From Dioszegia crocea (lineage: Eukaryota > Basidiomycota > Tremellomycetes > Tremellales > Bulleribasidiaceae), in NCBI GenBank assembly GCA_001600615.1, contig BCKK01000003.1:1722181-1786180 (forward strand): a DNA stretch of 64,000 nt, written 5' to 3'. Position numbers and translations under genes: made by a program. This document shows positions 41,449-52,506 of this stretch, piece after piece. Each line of letters opens with the position of its first letter. Position 1 is the stretch's first letter. The notes beneath the pieces are model-generated. The model was not told the origin of the DNA. It did no database searches and was given only the letters and a program-made list of their open reading frames with translations.

Positions 41449-42368
41449 ATGGGCGCTCCAGACCGCACCGTCGGCCTCCCCATTCATCTTCTCTACCCCC
41501 TAATCTCTCTCATACTACTCGCCATCGCCTCCTTCTCCTCTGCAGATAGCGTATGGTACGTCTCAGCTGAGACGCCCACGCTCAGGGTCAGATTCGCAGC
41601 GACAGATTAGTGAGTCTTCCCCTCCGCTCTTTACCCTTCTTTCAGCTGACCTGCTGTGTTTCGGGGTGGAGCGTGATTGGACATAAGCTGATGCTGGCCA
41701 ATAGTTGCGGTTACAACATGTCAAACCTCGTCGTCGTTTCCAAAGTAGGCTGTGTGAGTAGAGGATGGGAGTGGCAAATCCCCGTCAATTACTTTGGGTT
41801 CCCAGTTCCTGAAGATATCCGAACAAATCTCAGTCGTGTAGCTGTTACATCTGCAGTCTGTGAGTGTTCCTCTTTCTTCATCTTGCCATACCACAAAGGC
41901 TAGCGTATCTGGTGTAGAGCTAGCGCTGACGGCACCAGCTTTCGGCCTCGTTCTCGTCGCTGCGCTATGGCACGCTTATTGTATCCGGTACAGCTTCCGG
42001 AAATCTCCCACGCCGAACGGAGATAAGATGTACAGTTGCGCGCTGGTTCATATCATCTCGGTCAGTGTGGTGTTTCTGTAAGTTGGCCTTTACATCCTCA
42101 AGTTAGATCATTCCTGCATCACCAATCCAGCACCCAGTTCGAGCGCGACTACGCTGATCTATTCTTCAGCTTCACTTGGATCGCCTTCGTCGCTCAGGCC
42201 GCTGTAATAGGCAATGCGACATCCTACTCGGGCGACATAATCAACGGTCGGCCGAATGAAGTGCCAGTCATGTGGGGTCAGTCATCGTGGTTGGTCCTCG
42301 GCGCGGCGGTGGTTCATTTTGGATGGGGATATGAGGCTGTGCGATGGAGGGCTGCTTTGTTGAAGTGA
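41449..42368 (+). CDS. Multi-pass membrane protein, unknown (230 aa)
   Basis: Four exons (41449-41609, 41705-41859, 41939-42077, 42131-42368) sum to 230 residues. The layout fits a SUR7/claudin-like tetraspan: a first helix (LPIHLLYPLISLILLAIASF), an outer loop with Cys and Trp (TDYCGYN, KVGCVSRGWEWQIPVNYFGF), then helices SFGLVLVAALWHAYCIRY, YSCALVHIISVSVVFL, FSFTWIAFVAQAAVI, and SSWLVLGAAVVHFGWG. Such a first loop with paired Cys/Trp is typical of eisosome or tight-junction-like families, but I see no decisive motif. A short cytosolic end (RWRAALLK) follows. Function unknown. Confidence 0.7.
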
Positions 42369-42824
42369 GAGATTGCACGGGTGGAAGATCGGTTGGGGAT
42401 CAGAGCGGTGCTTGAAATACGCTTGTCATCAGTCGAGTGAGACTAGATCAAACGAGGCAGCTGGTGGTCAGCTTCGATCCTGACGAGTAACACTGTCCAT
42501 ATATTCTGGTATGAGCCTTGGTACTTCTCTGTCGCTGATCACATATTCTGTATGCAAAGGCAGTATTCTGCTTTCGAAGGTGCCACAAAAGTCCCCCATG
42601 CAAGAGGGCCCAGCCTGAGGCCCTTTCAAAGCATCGACGGAGCGCACCAGTGCTAGATCAGCGATTTGAAACTGGTTCAGATCTAACCCACATTTCTCTC
42701 TAGGTGTGCCTTGTTAAGTTACATGCAGAAACCTCCGAGAAAACTCCGACCACCGCGCTCCGCAAGTAGACATTCCACCCATCGGAGAACAACGTCAGAC
42801 TTGACTGAAACAGAGAGATACTCC

Positions 42825-42843
42825 GATAACGATAACGATAAAG
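42825..42843 (+). promoter_or_regulatory. Triple GATAA(C) array
   Basis: Three GATAA cores in direct repeat at 6-bp spacing, next to repeated CTCCG elements, within 30 bp of the weak ORF at 42851. A possible GATA-factor site cluster; inferred from motif only. Confidence 0.35.
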
Positions 42844-42850
42844 TTTAGGC

Positions 42851-43117
42851 ATGGCGTCAGGCACGGCTTCTAGTCAGGTACCCTGGAATTTCGAGGGTGC
42901 CACCCTCAAATCGTTCGTCGATCCTTCATTTGTTCTTCGCCCTTCGGCAAACCTCTGTCTCCTCTGCGCAGCGCAAAGCTCCGCGGTGACTGCTTGCGTG
43001 CATAATACTACAATCGACCAAAATACGGGGGACGAAGCGGAGAGGCATACAGAGCCTAAAATCATCCTTGGATCCCACCCCCCTTCTGCTCGCGCCGTGT
43101 GTCGGTTCCGACCGTAA
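42851..43117 (+). CDS. Possible small ORF, doubtful
   Basis: 88 residues starting MASGTASSQVPWNFEGATLK with several Cys. It sits right behind the GATAA array, giving it a promoter-like context, but there is no recognisable family. A GTAAGT is present at the stop, so a spliced longer version is possible. Confidence 0.25.
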   Translation: MASGTASSQVPWNFEGATLKSFVDPSFVLRPSANLCLLCAAQSSAVTACVHNTTIDQNTGDEAERHTEPKIILGSHPPSARAVCRFRP

Positions 43118-43715
43118 GTCTGACGCGGAGAAGAGTCATACCTTCGTAACTGCGCGTGCACTTTAGTTTAAGCGTGTGATTGCCATATGCTCCGCTGTCG
43201 CCGATGGGGAAGTATGGGGAGTCAAGCGGTATATAGATGTTCGATGCGATGTATCTTTGTCTTCCTCTTTACCTCTCCTCCTACTGTATCCTTAGATCTC
43301 CCACAGCTATAGCTTGAACGACTGGATCGTCTTGCTACTCCTCTCCGGCTGGACCTATACCGTACTCTCAACCTCCTCGACCTCCACACTCCCTGCGCGC
43401 CGCGCCAAAAATACGATCCTTTTCCCAACCCCGCACTACTCGCTCGTTTGACTCCCCGACCCAAAGGTGAGCTCTCCCATTCAATCCATCTCACACACCC
43501 TTCCAAACCGTCCCATAACCCTCTTGATGGTCTACCGAACTGTGCTGACAGTCTCAAGCTTCCATACTTCTGTCTCACATTCCTTCTTGACCATCGGAAA
43601 AAACCCACAACCTAGCCCAAAATAACCTTTTCCTTGGACGTCGCGCCTTGCCCTGAGCGCTTACGGCAAGCAACAAACGCCCCCTTCCCAACCTTCGGAG
43701 CATATCATCGACGCC

Positions 43716-45700
43716 ATGCCTTCTTGGTCTTCCTTGTTGTTGCCCTTGAAGAAATCATCAAAACATGCATCCTCCCCTTCATCATCCTCATCAACATCTC
43801 GAACTTCTACATCATCCACTTCCTCCTCGACAGCATCCACACCCCTCATCACTCCGAATTCCTCATCGGTTTCACTGTCCCCTGTTACCCAAAGCGGAAA
43901 TTCCAAAGGCCGACGCCTCTGTGGCCGGAGGAATCGTCAGAGAGTCGACGCACAGCCCAAACCGGTTCGACCACGCCTCACGTCGCTCTTCTTCCCTGCG
44001 TCATCGCTCACTGAGGAGCAAGAGGTTCAGTGCGAGTATAACGCCCGGTACGCCGCGAGTTGCTCAGATCTGTTAGGTGGTGGAGGTGGCAGGCCGGTTT
44101 CTGGGCGGTGGGATCAGTTTTGGGATAAACAAACCAATTCTTCCAGCCTCGACGTCACTACTGCGAGACCACGACCACATTCGACATACCTTCCTCATTC
44201 TTACTCTGTATCCAACCTCGACAGCTACAATCCCCTTCACGCACCTATCGAGGAAGACGACCCATACCTCACACTCGCCCCTCGCTACCCCGATAATCGC
44301 AGGTTGCACCGCAAATCCGTCGATTACACCGCTCTGATGGCTAGGAAGGAACGAGCACAGTCTACGTCTGGTGGACTAGGTCTTGAGAGGGGAGCGGAGA
44401 TATGGTCAAGCGTGAGTTGCAATTCGTCATGAGAGTTTCGGGGGTTCCTTTGACTTGTGTGCATGGGAAACGCCTTGTATTTGTGTGTGTGTTCGTGCCT
44501 GTTTGTGCGGTCACTCAAACTCAATTTCAACCGAACAACCTACCCCCTCACTGTTCTTTTTCCCATCTCCAAGCTTTGTACAATTTTCATATACTGATTT
44601 CAACAGCCATACGACTCGGAGGTTGACCTGCTTTCACCCGCCAACATGGCCCCACCCCCTATCCCAGCCCGATCCACTCTCCGCCCGACCGCATCAGCCT
44701 CCAACCTTCGAGACCGCTTCAGCAGATCGGGCTCAAGTACTCCCTTCACCCTTGCTGTCGACTCTATCCCTCTCCCTTCCACTCCCGGTCTCCTGACCCC
44801 ATCAACTTCCGACCAATCCTCTTCTTCGCTCCCACCACTCACACCTCCCGCTCTCATCTCCAGCCCCAGTACCGAGTCAGCCTTCAGTATCGGGCGGCGA
44901 CGTCGGCCGAACATCGGTGTGCGAGGTGGCAGCATCAGCGGAGATCCCAAACGGATCAGGGACGGGGCTGCGTCCAAAGAATCTAGCAGCGGAGTTTACA
45001 CCCGTAAGTTATTTCTAGATTCGTCTATACATATACTGATGACTCAGCACCAACATTCCCTGGCGCTCAAGCGCAAGCTCGCCCCACTTTGGCACAGAGC
45101 AAAGTTTACACACCCTCATCATTCGCCATTCCTTCCCCTGTCGTCACCCGATCATTCGTACCTCCACCCCCTTCACCCTCCCGCTCCACATCCGTCTCAT
45201 CCACATCCACAGCCTCATCGTTTGGCGAAGTCACCACGCCGCGCACTCCTCATTCTCCTCTCACACCCTCATCGCGATTCCTCGGTGCGATGTCTGGCGG
45301 TTGGGGCAATGCAATGACTGGCATCAAACGCGCGAGCGCAACCCTGTCGACACGATCTGCCTCCTCGCCAGCGGCTACCTCTACCCACGCCTACACTCCT
45401 ACATCTGCTCGAGAGGGATTCTTCCCTTCGACCATCAGCGAAACCGCTCCTAGCGCCGCGACCTCCCCATCGGCCGGACCTAGGTACTACGGTCTCGGCC
45501 TGGGACTGACTTCCAACGCCGAAGACACCAGTTACATGCGCTCGCGATCCGAGAGCAGCGCAACGGTGTCGAGCGAGAAGTTTGGCGGGGCTCTGGTTGG
45601 CGATGTGCCCAAGGGCAAGAGGAAGCCTGTACCTAAATCAGCGGGGTCCGAGGAGATCAGGGAGGAAGAAACCGAGGTGGAGATTGTGCATGCGCTCTAA
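43716..45700 (+). CDS. Ser/Pro-rich disordered protein, unknown (581 aa)
   Basis: Three exons (43716-44411, 44607-45003, 45048-45700) give one frame of 581 codons. The sequence is mostly Ser, Thr, Pro and Arg, with short ordered islands (RPVSGRWDQFWDKQTNSSS, PRYYGLGLGLTSN) and basic clusters (GRRLCGRRNRQRV, IGRRRRPNIGVRGG). Many SP/TP sites make it a likely phosphoprotein. There is no signal peptide or membrane span. I do not recognise it. The ordered islands are candidates for conserved binding motifs. Confidence 0.65.
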
Positions 45701-46032
45701 TACGCCATAGGGCAATTGAGCCTGGAGGGATGGGAGTAGGGGTCTGAGGGTGGTTTTGGGATAGATTCTCTTTAGTTGTCATTCCTTTATGTAGTGTAAT
45801 TTAGGCATATACTTGATGTGATGTACTATCTTGATACGTTCGTGGTGATGGAGCCGCTGTACATCCCCAGCAAGGAAGAAGCGACCCTGTGCAGGCGCCA
45901 CAGCAGATATCAGCAGCTTCGGCCAATCCCGGTGGCGCAGAAGGAATTTTGTCGCCCAGATGCACCAAAATCTGACAATCGCTTTCAATCACTCTTCATC
46001 TACTTACAATCTCCTGAAGAGACCATAGCAGC
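45701..46032. other. Intergenic
   Basis: 332 bp, 3' end of the Ser-rich gene and promoter of the next gene. Nothing else was seen. Confidence 0.45.
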
Positions 46033-47135
46033 ATGGTCTCATTCAATCTCTTCTCCAGCGGAAATGCCACTGCCTCCAGCTCAACTCTCACCCCTACCCA
46101 GACCCTATCTCCAATCACGCCCATTCCAGCCGCTCCCGCTGAAAAATGTCCAGTAGACCATGAGACCCGATCCAAATGGCTCGCTGCGAACCCCTCCACA
46201 TCAGCGCACCCTTTCAACCCCGCATCCCCTACTTCCCCATCGACATCCACTTCCGCGCCGTCTAAACCAAATATGAAAACCCTATCTCACGACCGGGTAA
46301 TTTCTTCAATCCCCCGCTCGACAACTTCTTATCCTTCGCCCGAGGGTTCGATCCCCCATATCCCCACTGCTTCTTCAGGTTCTGAAGCACAGCCTGAAGG
46401 ATATAGAGAAGAGACGACGGGTAAATGGGTTTACCCCTCCGAGCACCAATTCTTCCAGGCGTTACAGAGGAAAAACCATAATCCCAATGCAAAGGATATG
46501 AGGACGGTGGTCCCGATTCATAATGCTGTGAATGAGCGGACGTGGGAGGAGGTTTTGGCGTGGGAGGCTGGGATGGGAGGGGAGAATTGTGGGGGTGTGA
46601 GGTTGATCAGTTTTGCGGGGAGGCCGAAGGATTTGACGCCGAAGGCTTGGTTTAAGGTGTTGGCTGGGTGAGTTGATTTGGTCTTGTACTTGGGTCTTTG
46701 CCTTTCCCCCTGGCGTTCGGCATAGCGAGGAGGATGGAGGCTGAGCTCTCGTCTCTGTGAAACATTCTGGGGTTCTTAAATTGCGCTGCTGGAGGGAGGG
46801 CCGAGATTAAGCTAAGGAAGCCTCGTTTGGGCGTTGACGAGGAAGTCTCTCGCCTCATATAGCCTGCGTCAACCCCCATCGCACTTCTTATCCCTACCCC
46901 ACCAGTTCTTCGCATCACACAACTCCCAAGCTGACACCACAGCTACAACCCACCCTTCGACAGGCACGACTGGCTCATTGATCGATGTGGCACAACAGTC
47001 CGATATGTCATTGACTACTATACGGGCAAGGCAGACCCAAACAAGCCTGAGAGCATCGCGTTCCATTTGGACGTCAGGCCCGCGCTGGATAGTTGGGAAG
47101 GAATACGGACGCGGGTTATGGGGATGTGGCGGTAG
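46033..47135 (+). CDS. CYC3: Holocytochrome-c synthase (cytochrome c/c1 heme lyase)
   Basis: Attaches heme covalently to cytochrome c in the mitochondrial intermembrane space. Two exons (46033-46667, 46943-47135) give 275 residues. The N-terminus has a heme-regulatory CPV motif ([10 protein letters not shown]), then a Ser/Pro-rich linker. The conserved domain follows: [100 protein letters not shown]. Intron 1 splits the Gly codon of AGYNPP. Whether it serves cytochrome c only or c1 as well cannot be told; basidiomycetes often have one enzyme for both, so the symbol is by family. Confidence 0.93.
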
Positions 47136-47364
47136 GGACCGGGATCTACAGCTGTGGGGTTTGACGGGTCAGTAGTGCCGATCTGCAGTATGCCGATGAA
47201 ACGCGTCATATCAGCGAAGAGGGACAACACGCGGCGATGACACGAGGACTCATACGGAATATCGCCAGAAAGGGCGGAGATACACTCAAACTGGGCTAAA
47301 ACAGCATACACTGATCAGGATTCAAGGACGACTGAGGTCACTTCCATCATCAAGCTTCCCTCTC

Positions 47365-47931
47365 TCAACACGCCCTGACCTCCGCCTCAAGGATCGCTCT
47401 TGACCTGTCGCAAGATGCGGTCAACCGCTCTCCAAGTTCATTGGCGTCTTTGGTGATCGTGCGCTCACGCTTCGACTCTCGTCTTGTATTGGAGGTGAAC
47501 AACGAGCTCATAGCGGTACGTGGGCTAAGCCATCCTTAGCTTTCTGTAAGTCTGACCGATGGAGGAACCACTCACGCGTCAACACTCCGCTCCAACCGCT
47601 TCAGGTTGGCGAGGTTTTTCGTCAACGCCTTCGTCAACATTTCGGTGGCGGGCTTCTTCAAGATCGCCATCATAGCAGACGCCAAATACCCCTTCGCCCT
47701 CATCTCATCGGAGGTATTCTTGGTGGTGGCTTGGTAGACCGTCCTCAGTGCTTCGATGTCTTGCTTGGAGACGAGCAGATCCATGTGTTCCACATAGCAA
47801 CTCCCCGGCATGGACGCAATCACGGATGCAACGGCATTCGACACGTCCAGATGATTGCAGGTGTCGGAGGTACAGCAGACATGTTCGGCATTGAGGTCGC
47901 TGGGATTGCTGGAGCAGGTAGCGACGGACAT
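47365..47931 (-). CDS. Small Cys-rich helical protein, unknown (171 aa)
   Basis: Two exons (47931-47576, 47524-47365) with a 51-nt intron. The N-terminus has five Cys in 25 residues (TCSSNPSDLNAEHVCCTSDTC), which suggests metal binding. A helical middle (IEALRTVYQATTKNTSDEMR) and a basic, Arg-rich end (FTSNTRRESKRERTITKDAN) follow. No family is recognised. Divergent from EMP24 with about 590 bp between starts. Confidence 0.6.
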
Positions 47932-48519
47932 TGTCGGAAACTTGTGGCGATAGAAAAGGTGGGTAGGAGGAACGCAATGAAGGTGAAAGGGGAAGTACTA
48001 TAGGAAACACCCTCAGCCTATATCTAACCCGCGTGCACCACCCCATAGGATCAGGAATACATCATCCCTTCTATCCTTCAGGGATAGTGATGTAAGGGAG
48101 CCCCATGACGTGTTGTACCTCTCTTACACGTCAGAGCATTTCTCCATCATGAATGGATTGCAAACCCGTTTGATCGTTCGACAGTGTGGTCGAAAGGCAT
48201 CCTTGTCCGAGCTGTATCATGACCCATAACGGAATACCGTACTCATGAGCCTCCCTAATTTCTGTGTCTGCCGCCCTGCCAACGGCCTGCAGAGGCCCAG
48301 TCAGATCTTTGTATTCCGCCACCACGGTATCTGCCACAACTCCTCATTCCTTGCGCCACGTGAAGCAAAGCGGCAATCGCCGACTTGCTCCATCGACGCG
48401 TCCAGGCACGCACCAAAAGACTGTCAAGGATCCCCTCTAAGCTATCCCTTGACCTCACCACGACAATTTCCCACTGCTTCACGACCTACGCATCGAGACC
48501 TAAGGGCCCAACAATTGCA
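47932..48519. promoter_or_regulatory. Divergent intergenic region upstream of EMP24
   Basis: 588 bp between opposite starts, with several short overlapping ORFs on both strands (48131-48482) and no family features. Confidence 0.45.
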
Positions 48520-49521
48520 ATGATATTCCGGACAGCGATGCTCATTTTCGCGCTGGCGACGGCGTACTCGACGGCCCATCGGATAGAGATTGATCCGGGA
48601 GACAAGGAGTGTTTCTTCGAAGTTCTTCAGCCTCAGGATCGGGTGAGCTTGCGAATGGATAGCGTTGTACAGGAACGGAATCGCCAAGCTGATAGGGTAG
48701 ATGACCGTGACGTATGAAGTCGGAGGCAGTATCGGGGGCGGACGGCTGGACATTGATTTCTTCGTGAGCCCCCTCGTCTCCATTGGCTGGTAACGCATAA
48801 AACTCAGAGCTGACAGTATTCGCAGGTATTGGACCCCAACAATGAGATGCTCCACACCCACTTCAAAGAGCCTCAGGGGAGTTTCTCCATGGAGGCTTCG
48901 CGGACGGGAAGATACACCTACTGCTTCTCGAACGAAATGAGCACCTACGCGCGTAAAGTTCTCAGGTATGTTTCTGCCCTCTCTCCCTCGTTGTGCGCGC
49001 TTCTTCGGATGAGACTTCTTTTCAGTTATCCCTGTCTTAATTGACCTGTGTCGACATGTAACCGGCGGGTGGTACCGTCATACCTCTGATCTACCCATTT
49101 CTCCTTGATCCCTGCACAGCTCCAGGGAACCTCCGCTGATATTATAGCTTCAACGTCCATGGTGTGCTCTATGTCGGAGATGAAGAAAAGATCGCGCCTG
49201 TAGAAAGGGAGATCAGGGAGTTGTCATCCACTCTACAATTGGTCAAGGATGAGCAGGCGTATCTGGTCGTAAGAGAACGGGTCCACAGAGATAGTAAGTC
49301 ATTGCCGGTTCAGACGTGTGTAAAGACCGTTGCTGACAATTTGCTCAGCCGCCGAATCGACCGTGAGCTCATTCCACACGGTCTTGTTGGACGCCAGCTA
49401 ACGCACTCAGAACTCCCGCGTCAAGTGGTGGGCTATCGCGCAATCCGTCATCCTCTTTTCACTCTGCGCGTGGAACGTTCAGCTGCTCAAGAGCTGGTTC
49501 GAGGTCAAGCGGGTGTTGTAA
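48520..49521 (+). CDS. EMP24: p24-family cargo receptor (Emp24/TMED2 type)
   Basis: Type I membrane protein cycling between ER and Golgi in COPI/COPII vesicles. Six exons (48520-48642, 48701-48763, 48826-48965, 49148-49293, 49349-49362, 49411-49521) sum to 198 residues, the usual p24 size. A signal peptide (MIFRTAMLIFALATAYSTAH) precedes the GOLD domain, which has its two Cys (KECFFEV and YTYCFSN) and the MTVTYEVGGS and VLDPNNEMLH blocks. A coiled coil (VEREIRELSSTLQLVKDEQA) leads to TM WWAIAQSVILFSLCAWNVQL and the short cytosolic tail LKSWFEVKRVL, with the Phe-based coat-binding motif of p24-beta. Exon 5 is only 14 nt. Confidence 0.94.
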
Positions 49522-50309
49522 TGTGGCGTCGACGATATATGCTGGAAACATGCATAATGCCTCACGATTCTGATCTGATTACTGACGAATCTCATCTTCG
49601 GTGATGGTACCGGAGAATATTGCAGGATTCATCTCTTAACTCTTTCCCAAACGACCTCGAAGTGCATCTAAGGCGAAGGTAGCGAGAGGTGGGCTGAGGT
49701 CACGCCCGTGCTGCGTGAGCCAGAACTACCGACACCCACAGACAGTCGCAACTTCGAATCTCGACCGAGGTGGAGGCATCCGCTTTACGGGCGGATCGTT
49801 AACGGCTCGGGTCGGAAGAGCTCGGAAGCGAATAGTGATTAGGCCAAAAGGAGGGACGGAAATGCGGACGGCCTGGTGGCGTTGTGTGGACGAGCGCGCA
49901 CGTGGAAATGGTATGTCACAAAATCAGTGCTGGGGTCATTGCTAATCGTCCTAGAGCGCTTGAATTTCGCAGGTGCATGCAACGAGGCATTTCACTATCG
50001 TCGGGGAGTAGCCATACGGGGAAGGGACCGAGAATCGAGAGACACAGGGTCACATTCCACCACCTCGGTCACGAAAACATCCATGCCGTAAGTCAAAGGA
50101 ATGGACCTCCACCTCGCGTCAAGCCCGGACCGGCCGTATGACTTTTGGTGGCGTATCTCGCCCGAGCCTCCACCACCTTGGAACCATATATAAGTTCTGA
50201 TGTTCTTCAGCCAAGTGTCCTCCCCATCCGACTCTCAGTCAACTAGTCCATGTTCCATCTTCATCGCATCCATCCATTTGCCTCCACTCCAAGCTCAACA
50301 ACATCCAAC
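49522..50309. promoter_or_regulatory. Promoter region of aldo-keto reductase 1
   Basis: 788 bp with no gene. A TATATAAG box lies at 50187-50194, 120 bp before the start. Two CCTCCAC motifs lie at 50106 and 50167, shared with the paralog's promoter. Confidence 0.6.
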
Positions 50310-51721
50310 ATGTCTACCGCTATCCCCCAGATCACTCTTGCCGGTAAAAAAGTCGGTCGCGTTGGCTATGGTCTCATGCAACGTGAGTCGTCCATCCTAC
50401 TCCCCTCATTACTTCCAACTCCACATGACCCCATCCTACTCCCATCACGCCACCACACTCCAATCCTCATCAAATACTGTGGCTGTAATCCTTCTTGCCT
50501 TCCCCTTTCCTGACCCAAGCTCGGACCCCTCCTTTGGATCAGGTTGACTGATGGTACAGTGACCTGGACTCCTGAGCCACCCACCCAAGAGGACTCCTTC
50601 GCCGCTATGAAGGCCGCTGCGGACTCTGGCGCACTAGCCTGGTCGACCGCTACTTTCTACGGTCCCCCCAGCAACCCCATGGCTAACATCCACCTCATCG
50701 CGGCTTTCTTCCAGAAGGTGGGTTGCTTTTTATGGTTGCGCCTTCTATACCTCCAGCTGGAGCATGTGCTGACTACTTAGTATCCCGAATACAAAGACAA
50801 GGTCGTCATCGTCCTCAAGGGGTGTATGCAGCCGACCCTCTCCCCTACCCCAGCCGCCAAACTCGTCGAAGCCGGCCGGGCCGAGCTCGCCAAATGCCAG
50901 GAAATCCTCGGCGACAAGGTCATCGACGTCTACCTTCCTGCGCGCGTCGATACTGCTGTGCCCATTGAAGAGGTCGTCGAGCAGCTCAAGGCGTTGAAGG
51001 ACGAGGGGTTGTTTACTGAGGTTGGGTTGAGTGAAGTCAAGGGTGAAACTTTGGAGAGGGCCAACAAGGTATGTCGTCATCTGTTCTTTACACAGCCCTC
51101 CCCTCCATCTCATTGCTGATCATACAGATTGTCCCCATCTCTGTGCTCGAGATTGAGGTCTCTCTATGGTCATACGATGCGGCAGTCAAGAATGCCCTCG
51201 CTATCGCCCAAACCCTCTCAATCCCCGTGTTCGCCTACGCGCCTCTCGGCCGCGGCTTCATCACTCGGAAATGGAACCACCCGGAAGACATTCCCGAGGG
51301 TTCTTTCCAGCGCCAAGTGCCCCGATTCCAGGGTGAGGCATTCTACCAGAATCTCAAGCTTGTCGACCTGCTCGATGAGGCGGCGAGTAAGAAGGGGGTG
51401 GAGACTAGTCAGTTGGCTTTGGGCTGGGTGGTGGGCCTTAATGATGTGGTGAGTCTTCTTCGTACTTCATCAGATTGGGCTTTGCTGATCTTTAGACTAT
51501 CCCCATTCCTGGGTCTTCCAAACCTGACAGAGTCCGTAACAACACCCAGTCAGCCAACCTCAACTTGTCCGCTTCGGAGCTTGAGGGGATCAATGACATT
51601 CTCGAGTCGTTCGAGGTTGTCGGTGGTCGTTACTCTGCTTCGAGCTCTACCCATCTTGTGAGTCCCACCCATCTATGGGATACTCAGTACGACACTGGCT
51701 GATCCATCACAGATGCAGTAG
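50310..51721 (+). CDS. Aldo-keto reductase, pyridoxal-reductase type (copy 1)
   Basis: Probably reduces pyridoxal to pyridoxine with NADPH, as S. pombe Plr1 (AKR8) does. Six exons (50310-50382, 50560-50717, 50781-51068, 51128-51448, 51496-51657, 51713-51721) sum to 336 residues. Signatures run GRVGYGLMQLTWTPEPP, FAAMKAAADSGALAWSTATF-YGPP (the usual Asp of the AKR tetrad is Ser here), VVIVLKG (the tetrad Lys), VIDVYLPARVD (the His position is changed, typical of AKR8), VGLSEVKGETLERANKIVPI, PVFAYAPLGRGFITR, SQLALGWVVGLNDVTIPIPG. The last exon encodes only Met-Gln-stop. A tandem paralog follows at 52507 with the same exon lengths. Substrate is inferred from family. Confidence 0.9.
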
Positions 51722-52506
51722 AGGAAATTTCGAATTGGCTGCCATCCTCGCTATGAGAATGTCGCCAGATCTATTAGAAGGGCAGGAATCAAAATGCATA
51801 TGTGATCATTGATAGTATTGAATTGCATGTGTATCAGTAGTCGTCTTGTCCTGGTATCAGACACAGTCCTACTACCAGTTGACATCCTCGGAGACGCTAC
51901 AAAGGCTCGAAATTCTGAAACACAATGAAACCGCTTACGTACGCCACGCGCACACCCTTCCAGAATTCAGAAGGCCAAGACGACACCATGGAAGAGCGCT
52001 CTGCGGCGATCGGGGCATGCCAGCCTGTGTTCACTCATGTAAGGGACCAGATTTACCATAGATCCAATGGGAGAATGGTCTGAGGCGAGCAGACACCCAG
52101 GCGGGCGAAGATGAACGATCCTTCCTCGATCTCGAGCGGTCAAGGACTGAAGAGACGACGGCACGCATAAACCATGATGAACGAGTCTGAGCAGCCTGAC
52201 AGGTCGCTTTCTCCTCTGATGTAGGAGAGGTTGACTGTGCAGCAGCACAAGAACAGCAAGGAGCATGCCTGCACAGTGCACAGGCAACACCTCCACTACC
52301 CCTGCCGGACCTCGGCTTACCTCGGCCATCGGATCGTTATGACGTAACAACCTCCACTGCCCTGTTGGCCGAACCTCCACCAGTACTCCAGTACTCCATC
52401 TGCGGGATATAAAGTCCCCTCATCGCCTTGTCACTGCCTACTCATCTGATCAACAACACATTCTCACCACCTTTCGACTTACCCACTAGTACACACCTAA
52501 AAAAAA
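51722..52506. promoter_or_regulatory. Promoter region of aldo-keto reductase 2
   Basis: 785 bp. TATAAAG lies at 52408-52414, about 93 bp before the start. CCTCCAC motifs occur at 52290, 52351 and 52374, and a TGACGTAA (CRE/AP-1-like) site at 52340. A minus-strand ORF (51967-52380) is judged a shadow. Confidence 0.6.

Larger units (their letters stand above)
42369..43715. other. Intergenic, 1.35 kb, with a weak small ORF
   Basis: Contains an 89-codon plus-strand frame (42851-43117) and several shorter ones without family features. Triple GATAAC repeats lie just before 42851. Very C/T-rich between about 43240 and 43690. No convincing gene. Confidence 0.45.

Noticed and set aside
43222..43608. 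Arg-rich minus-strand ORF (128 codons)
   Set aside because: Composition is what the C/T-rich opposite strand yields; no family motif, no intron signals.
49730..49790. tRNA-like TTCGAATC box
   Set aside because: No matching D arm or acceptor stem around it.
51967..52380. Minus-strand 137-codon ORF in reductase promoter
   Set aside because: Does not start at ATG on inspection of frame, overlaps promoter elements, no family features.
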